From NCBI RefSeq assembly GCF_031755915.1, contig NC_083388.1, forward strand, positions 15,450,501 through 15,514,500: DNA of 64,000 bases, given 5' to 3'. Every line of letters starts with the position of its first letter. Position 1 is the first letter of the stretch. The notes under the pieces were generated by a model, which was not told the origin of the DNA, ran no database searches, and worked only from the letters and a program-made list of their open reading frames with translations. Source of the stretch: Ziziphus jujuba. Lineage: Eukaryota > Streptophyta > Magnoliopsida > Rosales > Rhamnaceae. Both the position numbers and the translations under genes were made by a program. Shown here piece after piece: positions 48,391-59,500 of the stretch.

Positions 48391-50030
48391 CAGTTTCTTC
48401 ATGAAGTAAATAAACCCTCTTTTGTTCAAGTGATGCTCCGACTTAGTCATTAGAAGATGCATACCCGAAGAAGAAATTTTGAGTGTATTGTTTCATTGCC
48501 ATACTTCTCCATGTAGTGGACATTTTGGACCTACACGCACCGCTTCAAAGGTACTTCGATCCGATTTTTATTGGCCTACACTATTTAGGAATATCAATGA
48601 GGAGAGGGGGGGCAGTTTTTGAAATCCTATCCTCGTCCCCGCGGTTTTCCCCGTTTCTTTAGAGGTGGGGCAGGGACTAAGATTTCCCAATCGGGGATGC
48701 GGCGGAGCTGTTTTCCCCCTTTTTCTTTTTTTAATTGATATAAATTTTTTTGAGAAATTTATATAAAAAAATTTTATTTTATGAATAAAATATAAATATA
48801 GTGAATAAAATTAAACAAAAATACAATAAAATACATCAAGGTCCAAATTTACAATTATACATCTTGATGTTTTACATAAATGAAATTATAAAATAAACAA
48901 ATATATAAATAAATATATATACCGGGCTGGAGTTTTTATTCCCCGACCCTGGCCCATCCTCAATTTGGGTTTTAAACTTTTGCCCCAAGCCCACCTTGCA
49001 ATCCCTATTTTTCGGGAAAAAACCATCCCGTTAGAGGTAGTGCACCACGGGTATTGGGTCATTCAGGGTAAATTGCCATACCTAACCCTATTTAAGGATT
49101 GATATGCTTTTGTTAAAACTTGTGATCATTGTTGAAGAATGGAAAACATCTCAAAAAGACATGAATTACCCCTTACAGATATTTGGAGTTGGAAATTTTT
49201 TATGTGCGAGGAATTGATTTCATGGGTCCATACCCATCGTTTTATGGCAACCAATACATTTTACTTGCAATGGATTATGTATCAAAATGGTTTGAAGCAA
49301 TTCCTACCACAACAAATGATGCCAAGGTTGTTTTGAAATTTCTTCAAAGTAATATATTCTCAAGGTTCGGGACACCGAGAGCGATTATTAGTGATGAAAG
49401 TTCTCATATTCGCAATAAGTTGTTTAAATCACTTTTGCAAAAATATGATGTTAAGCAAAAGGTAGCATTAGTCTACCATCCACAATCCAATGGTCAAGGC
49501 GAAATGTCTAACCAAGAAATTAAGCAAATTTTAAAGAAGACGATTGGAACAAACCACAACGATTGGTCTTCAAAGCTTGATGATGCCTTGTGGGCGTACC
49601 ATACAGCTTTCAAAACTCCAATAGGTATGAGTCCATATCACCTAGTTTATGGTAAAACTTGTCATCTCTTGGTAGAGTTGGAACATCATCCATTTTAGGC
49701 TATCAACAAGCTGAATTTCGATTTCCAAGCTGCGGGTGAGAAAGATAGCTACAACTTGATGAGTTGGAGGAATTTAGGAGAGAAGCTTATGAAAGTGGGA
49801 GGATTTATAAGGAGAAGACTAAACTTTGGCATGAGAAGCACATCTTGAGGACAGAGTTCTTACTAGGTCATCAAGTTCTTTTATACAATTCTTGTTTAAA
49901 GCTACTTTTAGGTAAATCGAGATCAAGATGGTTGGGACCTTTTCTTATCACTCAAGTGTTCTTATATGGTGTAATTGAGCTCCAAGGAGATGATGGAAGA
50001 TTATTTCAGGTTAATGGATGATGGGTCAAG
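48391..50030 (+). pseudogene. Gypsy2 integrase, split by a hAT element
   Basis: The zinc-binding part (CHTSPCSGHFGPTRTASKV, FYWPTLF) is at about 48480-48585. It is interrupted by the hAT copy 48586-49084 and resumes with the segment to CDHC near 49130. The core domain lies in frame 49183-49698: [40 protein letters not shown] and [24 protein letters not shown] at 49696-49698 ends it, and the C-terminal part continues to about 50021 with frame changes. The core's DD35E residues are largely present. Confidence 0.88.
48586..49084. mobile_element. Decayed hAT element, 499 bp, in gypsy2 integrase
   Basis: The left end TAGGAATATCAA and right end TTGCCATACCTA correspond to the TAGGGATGTCAA/TTGACATCCCTA termini of the element at 4566-5514, and the GC-rich subterminal parts with the AT-rich middle also correspond. 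The flanking octamers are ACACTATT (48578-48585) and ACCCTATT (49085-49092), seven of eight identical. It is about half the length of the 4566 copy and more diverged. Confidence 0.87.
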
Positions 50031-51021
50031 CATTATTTTGGAGGAGATGAGCATAGACAAAGTGGAGAAGTGAAGAAGCTTATCCTTAATTAACACTTGG
50101 CTACGCCTAGCTAGAGATGTAAAACCAAGTACTTCTCGAAGGCAACCTCAATTCTTTCTAATCCTTTACTTTTTCTTTTAAAAGTTTTGCCTTAAATTTT
50201 CTTAAATCATAATTAGATTTAATATGCTTATTTTGATATTTTAATGCTAGTTTTATAATTCTTTTTCTTGTATTTTGTAGGATTCTTGATGCTTGGGTGT
50301 TCAAATTCCAATTGCTCATGGTGTTTTCATATTTAGGATTAGTTTGGAGAACTGGAGTTTAAAGTGAAAGAATTGAGTGAAATGTTGAAGAAGAATTGTG
50401 CAGATTGGTCAATTGTGATAAATTTTCAAAAATCGTAGAAAATGAATTCAGGAGTGTGTAATATATGGATGGAAAGCTGTGGATGTATAGTTTCTTCAAA
50501 ATTTTACATAACTTCATTTGGAGGTCTGTAGACAAAGATATTACCATTTAAATGACTAATACTTAGTGTAGGAAAATTTCAGCGTGTACCCCCTCGTGTC
50601 CATGCCCACTCCACGCCATTTTCTCTTCAACTTAGAAAGTCTTCGCCACTCTAGCATGAACCACTCAACCAACATGGCAAGAATCATGCCAACAACTTCA
50701 ATCACACATGAAGAAGAGCATATACTTCATAGTTTTCCGGCTTGAACTTCAATGTGATTCTTAGTGTGGACCTACATGCTTCATGCTTCACTCAAGCCAC
50801 TACACAGAAAGAGTGGCACGCCACTTTGGCATTGCCCCACGCCACTTTGGCGTGTACCATGGTATCTTCACGCTCTACATCCCACTCCACATGGTGTTCT
50901 ACGCTGCACTTCATGTTTTACTGAAGCCACCTTCACCTATTGAAAGGCGTTGAACCACACCAACTTGGCATATACCAAGCAGTTCACACCATGCTTCATT
51001 AAGGAAATAACAACTCAAATC
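50031..51021 (+). other. Gypsy2 3' spacer and possible LTR start
   Basis: No protein is seen after Pol. From about 50580 to 50990 the text repeats short cacgccaN, ttggcgtg and accatgg-like phrases many times in degenerate form. A similar array, in the other orientation, is at 52150-52510. The expected plus-strand 3' LTR (the sequence of 34060 onward) does not follow; at about 51022 the sequence switches to the inverted LTR block. Confidence 0.55.
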
Positions 51022-52000
51022 CTCATTCCCACGAGGATTGGTTTTAATATTAGACTAATTACCAAAATTTTGATTAATTGTTTCTATCTAGACACACAAT
51101 CAAAACGAGACAATTGAAATTTGAAAAAAAAAAAAAAAGAAATTAAACAATGGAATTGTAAACTAAACCTAAGTAATGACAAGAGAAAAGAAATTCAATT
51201 ACAAACACACAACTCAACAACTTAAAATTGAATTACAATGAACTTACAAGCTAGGATTTTGATGTACCTTCTATCCTTCCTATATTTGACTAATTAGGTT
51301 GACAAAATACCAAATTTTATCCAATTTCTAGCCTAGAGAAATTCCAATTCAATCTAATTCATTTTTCCAAAGTGAAATTAGAATCCATGAGTTTTTAATG
51401 AAAATTAGAAATTCCTTCCTAAAATTCATAAGTCCTCATGCCTTAAACCCCCTCTTTTAAAGCTACCCAATGTAGAATTAAATTATCCAATATTAATTAG
51501 GGCCTAGGTTGTGTCAATCTAGTGACTAATTCACCAAATTAAACATTTCTAAGTTTGGAAATAGTAAATCTATCCAATAACCAAATAAATTCTCAAATGC
51601 AATAGTATATTAAACAATAAATATAAGATCCACACAAGAAAATTGGATAAAAAGCAAAATAAAAATCAACTCATTAATTAAATATTATCCAAGTAGAATT
51701 TCATCAAAATCCTAAATAAAAATTTAGCTACACGTATTCATAGTAAATACCATAACAAAAATCAAAGAAAAATTCATAAAGGAAGACATAATATTCAAAA
51801 AATAATTCAATAAACCCAATACAAATTATAGAATAAGAGATGGAAGAGAAAAAATAATAGTTTGGTTGAAGAATCTTGATGTTTCAATGTCTTGAAATAT
51901 TTCAATCCTCTCCAATCCATGCTTTCTCTCTCTAATGCTTCTTCTTCTCTCTTTAAAATCTTCCTTGGTATTTGTGCCTCCCTTTTTTTTTATTTTTTTT
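51022..52000 (-). repeat. Inverted LTR-like block of the gypsy2 family
   Basis: The reverse complement matches 34060-34963 followed by 41956-42030, almost without gaps: the same attagtctaatattaaaacc, aacctaattagtcaaa and ttcctttatgaa phrases in the same order. It has no gypsy1 insertion, so it shows the empty site. The final 60-odd bases of the LTR are missing at its 51022 end. It could be the gypsy2 3' LTR after an inversion, or a separate minus-strand element. Confidence 0.85.
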
Positions 52001-52700
52001 TTGAGTTAGCCTCCTCCCCCTTTAAACCCTAGCTCCTTAAAAATGAAAATACACCCTCTTATCAAAAAGCCTTCCATCATTTGACACCTAATCATCAATT
52101 TGTTTTGCTCTAATAAAAAAAAAATACTGAAGCGTAAACAAAATATCCATATGGCGTGGAGCTTAAGGGTACACGCCATTTTGGCATGACTCAGCGCCAC
52201 TTGAAAAAAAGCTGTTGGCTGGCATGAACTGAGACGTGAAAGGCTTGAACATGCCCATCTTGGTGTGGATGCTTGTTGCGTGGACCATGGCCTGGAGTGT
52301 AGCATGGAGTCCATTTTGGGCATGTAACAAGGCGTAGAGCTTGGCTTGGCATGTATCATGGCGTGGAGCTTGGCGTGGAGGATGGTGTAGAGTGGGGCAT
52401 GGCATGGAGTGAGGCCTTTTTGAATGGAGTATAGAGTAGAGCATGGCGTGGAATGGGGTTCACTCCATTTTGGCGTGGAGCAAGGGGTACATGCCATTTC
52501 AGTGTGGAGCATTCCATGTTAGCCAAAATTGCTCCAAACTTGATATTTTCTTAAATAACATGCCATTAACTCCAATCAAAAGCTTCCCTTGAAAAGTTTC
52601 AACAAAAAGCATTAAAAATAAAACAAAGCTAGAGTTTTGAAGCCATTAATCAATCTTTAAGGGTCAAATAAGTTAGTAAAAATCTCACTTATCAACTCCA
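52001..52700 (-). repeat. Degenerate GGCGTGGAG-type repeat array beside the inverted LTR
   Basis: Between about 52150 and 52510 the plus strand repeats tggcgtggagc, tggcatgg and related 10-12-base units many times with changes. Minus-strand translations of this array are repetitive and do not look like a protein family. It resembles the cacgcc array at 50580-50990 in reverse, so it is probably the 5' part of the same LTR or spacer. Confidence 0.6.
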
Positions 52701-54499
52701 TGGTGGACAACTGGTTCTATCACTTCTCTACCACATTAGCCATATAATTATCATAAGGAATGGTCGATTTAGGCGTAATTTTGTTAATGGTGACATTAGC
52801 ATTCATTGGAACTCATCCTAATCAATAATGCCATGATTGAGGTTAAAAGAATTGTGACCACACTGAGATCATGCCTCATAAAGAAAAGACTTCCTTGCTT
52901 GCAATTTCGCACAATACTTGTTTAGTCAGTTTTTATATGTTGGTAAATTTTTATGAACTAAAACATTAAGTTGTAAAGTGTCTATCTCAATACCAGACAT
53001 GAAGACCAAATCACAATTAGATATGATAAGTGACTTAGAGACTTTGTATGTACACTTATGTGATTAGGCACACACTATTCTACACAATTTTTTCACTGAA
53101 TTTCACATTTTTATCTTTTTTTATACTTTGGGTAGCTTAACTTTAGTTTAAAATAATTTTTACGAAGTTTTTGGGAGTAAAAAAGTACTTAGTCTGACCA
53201 AAATTTGACATAACGTTCAAAAAATGGATAGTGTTGTTTGAACAACACTCATCCATGAGTGTAATTCAAACATCACACCAATGTTGCTGCCATATGTCGA
53301 GGATCTGGCATGAATCAGTGTTGTTAAAACAACACCAATGTTTTTAAAAAAATTAATTCTCCACATGTCATTCTGTAAATGGTAGATCTACATTATTCAA
53401 ACAAGGATTTTATGTTGTTGAAAAACGTTCATTTTCTCATTGTTGAATGTATGTAATGTAAACAAAATCTGTATATTGTTTAAACGATGTGATGACATGT
53501 GTCGCTCTAGGATTTAAGTTCTTTTTGTGTTGTTCGCACAACCTGCTATGTTGTTCTAACAATATCATCTTTTAGATAAAATCTGATCCTTTTATATGGG
53601 AAAAGAGAAAAAGAAGAAGCTCAATGCTGCCATTAATGAACCAGTAAGTATATTTCATGATTTAGTGAGCTTCACACCTGATTAATCAATGAAGACTTGT
53701 TTTAGGTGTGTTTACATTATGATGAATTGTCTCTTCTCTTTATTTGTGTTTTTATTTGAGATTATCGTTGTGGGTTTCTTAGATTTTGTTTTAATCACTT
53801 AACGAGAAACTCGTAGAATTTCCCCACCATCCAAATACCCCCCAAGCACTTTCCCCCATCAATTTGGGTTTAGTACTCTTTCACTTTTATCGCAATGAAG
53901 CTTGGAGGAGTTTCTCTTACATGAAAGACCGTTGGAACAATAGTGTTGGTGTGCCATTGCAAGGAAGACTATTGCGAGGTGGTGGTGTAGCTCAATCCCT
54001 TATGAGAGAGGCTTTGAAGACGAAGCCGCGATGTGGATTCCTTATAAGGAATAGCAGCTGTGATGCTTTTGTCTTAAGGCTATAGAGTTCGAGTATAGGA
54101 GGTTGAGTAACCGCACCATCACACTGACTTGGAATGTCCATATCCTTCCCTACACTTTAGAAGAGGATTGTGTGATTATATTAATTTTTCTTTACCTAGT
54201 AGATTTAGATTAGAGGTGATGACAAACACTCGTTGTTTTTCACATAATCTGTGTAATATTTTTTAATTTCCTATCATTTATATTTCAATATTTATTGTTT
54301 TTTTATACGGATGACTAAGTCCTAAATATGTGTTGTTTAAATATATTGTGTGTGTCTTTTGTATATTTCTATTTATGGGGAAGACTGAGTCATAAATGTG
54401 TTTTGAATACTATATTATTATGCGTGATGCAAAACTTATAGTTTGGGAGCATAGAGATGATATGAAGTAGATTTAGTCTCTTGTAGGTTTCTATTGACA
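52701..54499. other. Unassigned DNA between the inverted LTR block and LINE ORF1
   Basis: No gene is supported. A 73-residue open frame at 53864-54085 on the plus strand (start MGLVLFHFYRNEAW) is unlike anything I recognise. Between 53220 and 53590 the phrase ttgttNNaacaac recurs in short inverted and direct forms. The stretch may contain another decayed element, since it lies between the two halves of LINE ORF1. Confidence 0.45.
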
Positions 54500-55310
54500 A
54501 TAAGTGTCAATGCTAGAAAATTTTAAATAGCGAAAGACCTGTTAAACCTCCTCTTCTATATTCATTTTGCACGTTCAATACTGATCAGAGCTACCAATCA
54601 CTGACCAATAACAATCCGTATTAACATGACCTAGACAGTCACATTTGAAACAGAATTCAAGCTGTTTCTCATAGCTAAACTCAATCCATTTGTTACTCCT
54701 ACGTAAACTCAATCCATTTGTTACCCCTGCCACTGTAATGAAAACCCCACATTTCAGAGGTTCCATGACATTAATAATAGTCCTAATGTGCATGTTCTTT
54801 GCCCAGCACATTCCACCTTTGCCCAAATCCACCTTTATCACCTCTCCAATCTGTTGACCTATTGCCAAAATTAAAGGAAAACAAAAGGACGTGTTCGGCA
54901 CATCAAAGGTAAATTTGCCTATCGCACCAAGAAAGCGGTTTTTCGGATGACTACCTCCGGGGGTGAGAAGACCCCATCAATTTCAGATAAAAGAAGCAAG
55001 GATTGAGCAAAATGCCAAGGTTGCTGATGAAGCACCTAGTCTCTGTCCTATTTTAAAGTGAATTGAAACAAAAGGAGGCCCCCTTCCTAGCCAATAATCT
55101 GGATGTCTCCTTGCACCCGCCCAGCAATTGTCATTGTGGAACAAAAAGCTTCCCTACTATATTGTTTGGAATTGTAAAGATGTCCCACAAGACTAGACAC
55201 AGTGTGACTTCGAAAACGTTTTTGTGAGAATCCTCCACAACCACCGAAAGACTCTCATTAGCACAAACATTCAGAGAACGATCAAACATCGTTTGGACTT
55301 CCTCCGTTGT
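54500..55310 (-). pseudogene. LINE ORF1, N-terminal half with zinc knuckle
   Basis: On the minus strand from about 55310 the text reads EEVQTMFDRSLNV, SLSVVVEDSHKN, then, across frameshifts, QPWHFAQSLLLLSEIDGVFS and GQQIGEVIKVDLGKGG. FSYEKQLEFCFKCDCLGHVNTDC follows with the Cys-Cys-His-Cys knuckle at 54611-54652, then SSDQY and an RRGGLTGLSLF-like stretch near 54540-54500. This is the DUF4283/CCHC_4 layout of plant L1-like ORF1. The usual ATG seems changed to ACG near 55308. The C-terminal half of ORF1 is not here but fits the segment at 34060-33260. Confidence 0.87.
54677..54732. repeat. 28-bp tandem duplication inside LINE ORF1
   Basis: The segment aaactcaatccatttgttac is repeated after 28 bases, adding about nine codons plus one base in the ORF1 relic. 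It is a local duplication with two small differences. Confidence 0.85.
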
Positions 55311-56556
55311 TGTGAGAGAGAGAGAGAGAGAACCGTGAAGGAAGAAGACAAACAGAAGGAAAATCTCGTGCAGAGAAAAAAAATATATTAACATATAACC
55401 GGTTATTCCTCCATTTGACTGGCAAAATCAAGTGGACTTCTAAACCATATAGGCAATAAATCCCTCAAACTTTCATACCGCCCACCTTCATGGCAGTCCA
55501 CATGCCACATACACAGAAGCACGAGTGCAAAGTAAAGTTTATTTATTTATTTAACACATAAGCACGATTGCAAAGTAAAGTTTATTTACTTATTTATTTT
55601 TCCGGCAGGAAAATATAGTCAAATAGGTGATCCACAAAAAAAGTGATATGCAGGTTGAACAATTACTCTATGACTCTAAAAAAAATAAAAAAGTCGAACA
55701 ATTCTTTCGGATCCAATAAAAAAATGTTGGGACTCTTTACCACCAAAAATAAAAATAAACAAATGAACAAATAAAAATTGGACGAATCTTCTTTCGCATT
55801 TTATTGGTCAAATGTTATTACCATGCCCTAAAGCTGTGTGTTTCAGGAACGACGTCATGCCGATACCAACAAAAGTTGCCACGACTAACAATTCTTGGCA
55901 TATTTGTTTTGTTGGTGTTGGAAAAAGAAAAAGAAAAAGAAAAATTATAATTAGTTTTTCAGTATTCTTCTATTTTCGTACAGAACCTGTTGTATTTCTC
56001 TTTGATTGTCAACTAACAAAAACTATATATTTATCTTCTTCTTTTTTTTCAGTAATTCAATAAAACAAAACAATCTCCTGCTAACAGATGCCTTAGAAGT
56101 TGTTGCCATTTCTTGACTTTTAAAACACAAATAACTAGTGAAAAGAATCAGGAGTAAATATACCATCATTCAAGTGAACAATTCACCTTTAAGTATCTCC
56201 ACAATTACATTGCTATACCCCCTCTTCTCAAAGGAAAAAAATCAAAAGAAAAGAACCCCTATTTATGTACATCACCCAAAATCACACCTTGTAAACGTTA
56301 ACTCCCATCTCTTCCTTTTCACAATTTTTATCAGCCCTATCATCCCACCTTTTCCCAATTCTTATTCATTTACATATCATAACAAGGAAATATACCCCCA
56401 ACAAGTGAAAACACCAAAACTCCTTTATAACCTCAGTTATCCCCCACTTCCCAAAACAAAAATAAAGAAAATCTAATAAAAAGAAACAAAGTAGTCCACT
56501 GATAAAGAAAACAAGAATAGGGCAACAAGAATGTTGAAAAGTAACTTTTTTGATGA
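55311..56556. other. Intergenic DNA and 3' flank of the WAV3-like gene
   Basis: No further gene is seen. The sequence includes (GA)n at 55315-55331, A/T-rich runs, and a pair of similar phrases acataNgcacgaNtgcaaagt at 55510-55535 and 55556-55580. The 3' untranslated region of the gene should lie within the last few hundred bases before 56557, but no unambiguous polyadenylation signal can be chosen. Confidence 0.5.
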
Positions 56557-59500
56557 TTACCGTGGCTGTCCTCGAGCTGGAAATGATTGAGCAGGCTGGA
56601 GGTTTCTTTGCCGAGGTGCATTCCCCATAACCATGGTCTGCGACCTTGTCACCATGTCTACCATGGACGGAGTTTGATAAGATTGCACACGACTTGTACT
56701 ATCTGTTGAATCACCTCGTGCAGTTGCTCTCTGCCATGAGTGTGAGCTCAATCCTGATAAAACGTAAGCCCTTCCAGATTCTTCATATACACGCCGGTTT
56801 GCCATCCTTTCTTGCATCTCCTTCAACTCAGCACAAAGTGCAGCACATAATCGATCACCTGACTGTGCAGAGACAGTTTCAGACAAAGCCTTACGACAGC
56901 TCTCTAAGACACAGACTGCACCTGCCAAATTGCCATTTTCAGCTGCAGCTCTAGCTTCCGCCATTGCCTCTGCTGCATGAAGCCTATTTCTTTGCCTGTC
57001 TACTTCTGTTGAAACCACTACTTGTCTGGTTGTTTCGGGCCTTTGGATCGTTACTTCATTAGCTTCTTCCGGAGTCATCATTTCTTTGGTGATAGGATCT
57101 CTGTAAATACATCTAACCTTTAGCAGTGAGGTCTCAGTTCTGGATGCATCAACTGGAACATTGACTGTCGCCAGAAAATCCCTTTCTTCTTCCGCATACA
57201 AGTCTCCAACACTGATAGAACCCATTCTTGCATCAGCCGTCATGCTTGTTGGATAGCTTCCTGCTTTTATTAAACCTAGCTGCAAACTTGGGTGAACACA
57301 CTCAATTTTGATCTGGAGCTCCTGCACTACCACACTTAAAAGCCCCCCAATACACTGTGCAAATGCATCCTGTATGACACTCTCAGCTTCGATGAAAGAA
57401 AACGTTCCGCCAGAATTCTCTGAAATAGAGTGCATTGATGATGCATCATGGTCTGCACCAAATCCAAATGCATGAACTGGAATCTGCAAGCTTGCACCAT
57501 TATTTCGATGAATTGAGATTGGAAGAAGTGACTGGTAATCTGGTCGGGGATGGTTTCCACCAGGACTATTGATGGTATATGTATCCTGGCCATCTGAAAG
57601 CAGTATGATACTACCAACTGGGTTCTTCCACTTACGGTCTATTAACACCTTGGCACCTTTTCTTAAGCCTTCAGCAATGTTGGTTCCACCATTCGAAATA
57701 AGAGAGTTAACAGACTGCAATGCCTGCTGCCTTCCAATCTCAGTCATCCGACGAAGAGGAAAAAGACGGCGGGCTGTGGAGGAGAAGGCGATGACAGAAA
57801 GACGATCAGAGGGACCAAGATTCTGTACCACAAAACTCATAGCTCGCTTTAACAAAGCAAGCTTGGTGCCTGCCATGCTACCACTAACATCAAGCACTGT
57901 AACAAGGTCAACTGAAGCACGGGAATTCTGAGATATCCGCGGCAATATGGTATGATTTCTGCTGCCATTCTGTCTGTCACTTATATGAGGAGCCTTGAGG
58001 TGGATTAATACAGCGAAATTATTATGGAAAGATGACCTTGGAACAGCTGAAACTTCAGGGTATGTTTTGACTTCTAGCGTTCCAGTACAATCATTATCAG
58101 CAGCATCTGCAATAGGTGTACTTTTCTCACGAATCTCGGGTTGCTGCTCCAATACTTCATCATCATCATAGATAGCAGGTTCAGGGGCATGAAAGAGTGA
58201 TGCAATCTGCCGACTCGCATCCATATGTGAGGAAGGAAGCCGTCGTAAGACAGTCATCCATGCATCATCCTGGGGCCATCCAACTGAATTGATTCTTGAC
58301 ACTCCATGGGGAAGATTAGAAGCAACGCTCTGAAAGGGAATCTCTTTCCATTTTGCTCTGCAAACTGGGCAAATTTGATTTCCATGTTTCACATTAGAGG
58401 TAATGCAGTGGAAGTGGAATGAATGGGAGCATTCTGCAGTGAAAATGGCATGCCCATGCCCAGGTTTCATGGTGTTAAGGCATATCGCGCAGGTCCTCTG
58501 CAGTAAAAGCAAAAAAGCTGACGTTACTACATTCAGAATAACAAGTAGAAATCATATTGTGTGCATGAAGAGAAAGAAGATTATAGAATAATTCTAGCAA
58601 CTTCATTTGTTGGGGGGGTAATAATAATAAAAAGTAAAATAATAATAATCATAAATCTAAAAAATAAGGAACAATAGTTAGTAATTTTTTGATGCACTAG
58701 AATCTAATATAAATTCTAAAAACCAATTGAAGGTATAAGATAAATCATTTATCCCCCCTATCCTGAAATCTAATTAGAAATACTAATAGTCAAAACAAAA
58801 CCTTTTGGATGCCCAAATAACAACGAACATTTAGATCAAATCAAAGCAAGAATTAAGACAAGGATGCCCCATAAAAATTATTAAAACTAAAGTTTTCTTT
58901 CCAAAATTAGCTCAAAACACATTACAATATGTATGATAAATGTTTCCTTTAAGGCACCTGCATTTGATAAGTAAACTCTTTATTTTGACAGAAAATGACT
59001 ATGATCCTTATGATATTGGTTTTGCAGTTCACACAACGTTAAAATCAATACAAAACCATCTACCTTACCTTTAACAGAACCTAACAAGCAAAAAGCATTG
59101 AAGTTCTAAAAAATCTTATGAAACTCAGTCAATCTGAAATGAGCAGTCAGATTCCACTAAATAATTTCAAATAAGTGAATAATCCTACAAACATAGCATC
59201 AAAAGGTGAGTTAAAACCATTCAGATAAAACTGAAAGCCAAAGGAAGTATACAGAGGTATGCCGCAGCATTAGCTTAATAAATGCTTTTAAGGAACAACA
59301 AAGAGTCGGGCACGCATTTTTACATGTCTAGTTTTTCTTTCGGTATATAAACTTTGAAACACTCAGGTGATATCCATTTTTTAAATTGTAAACATTTATT
59401 ATTTTGGGAGACTAAAAAATGCAAATAATTTACTACCATGCAAATCCAGCACCTTTAGACAAAAGGCGACGTGGGTTCCAGCTTAAAATAATATTTATTG

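Larger units (their letters stand above)
34060..51021 (+). mobile_element. Ty3/gypsy element gypsy2 (Athila/Tat-like), nested host
   Basis: The element contains 5' LTR pieces (about 34060-34963 and 41956-42092), a tRNA-Asp-type primer binding site (42099-42116), gag, a DLGA-type protease, RT with FMDD, RNase H, integrase and a noncoding 3' spacer. Domain order and the FMDDFS motif indicate the non-chromovirus Tat/Athila branch. It carries gypsy1 in the 5' LTR, a 2-kb palindrome-rich insert in gag and a hAT element in integrase. A normal plus-strand 3' LTR is not found; instead a related LTR-like block lies inverted at 51022-52000. The left end at about 34060 seems truncated, so no target duplication can be shown. 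Confidence 0.82.

Noticed and set aside
50580..52510. CRISPR-like array
   Set aside because: The units are short, degenerate and without constant spacers; this is LTR or spacer sequence of a plant element.
52006..52512. 168-residue minus-strand open frame
   Set aside because: It is a translation of the degenerate ggcgtggag array and is repetitive without family resemblance.
53864..54085. 73-residue plus-strand open frame
   Set aside because: It looks less random than others, but nothing about it is recognisable and no neighbouring exon was found; not called a gene.
56138..56476. 112-residue plus-strand open frame downstream of the gene
   Set aside because: It is antisense to the likely 3' untranslated region and rich in Pro/Tyr/Ile from AT/CC-rich DNA; no domain.
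57569..57931. 120-residue plus-strand open frame
   Set aside because: It is the antisense shadow of the vWA-coding exon.
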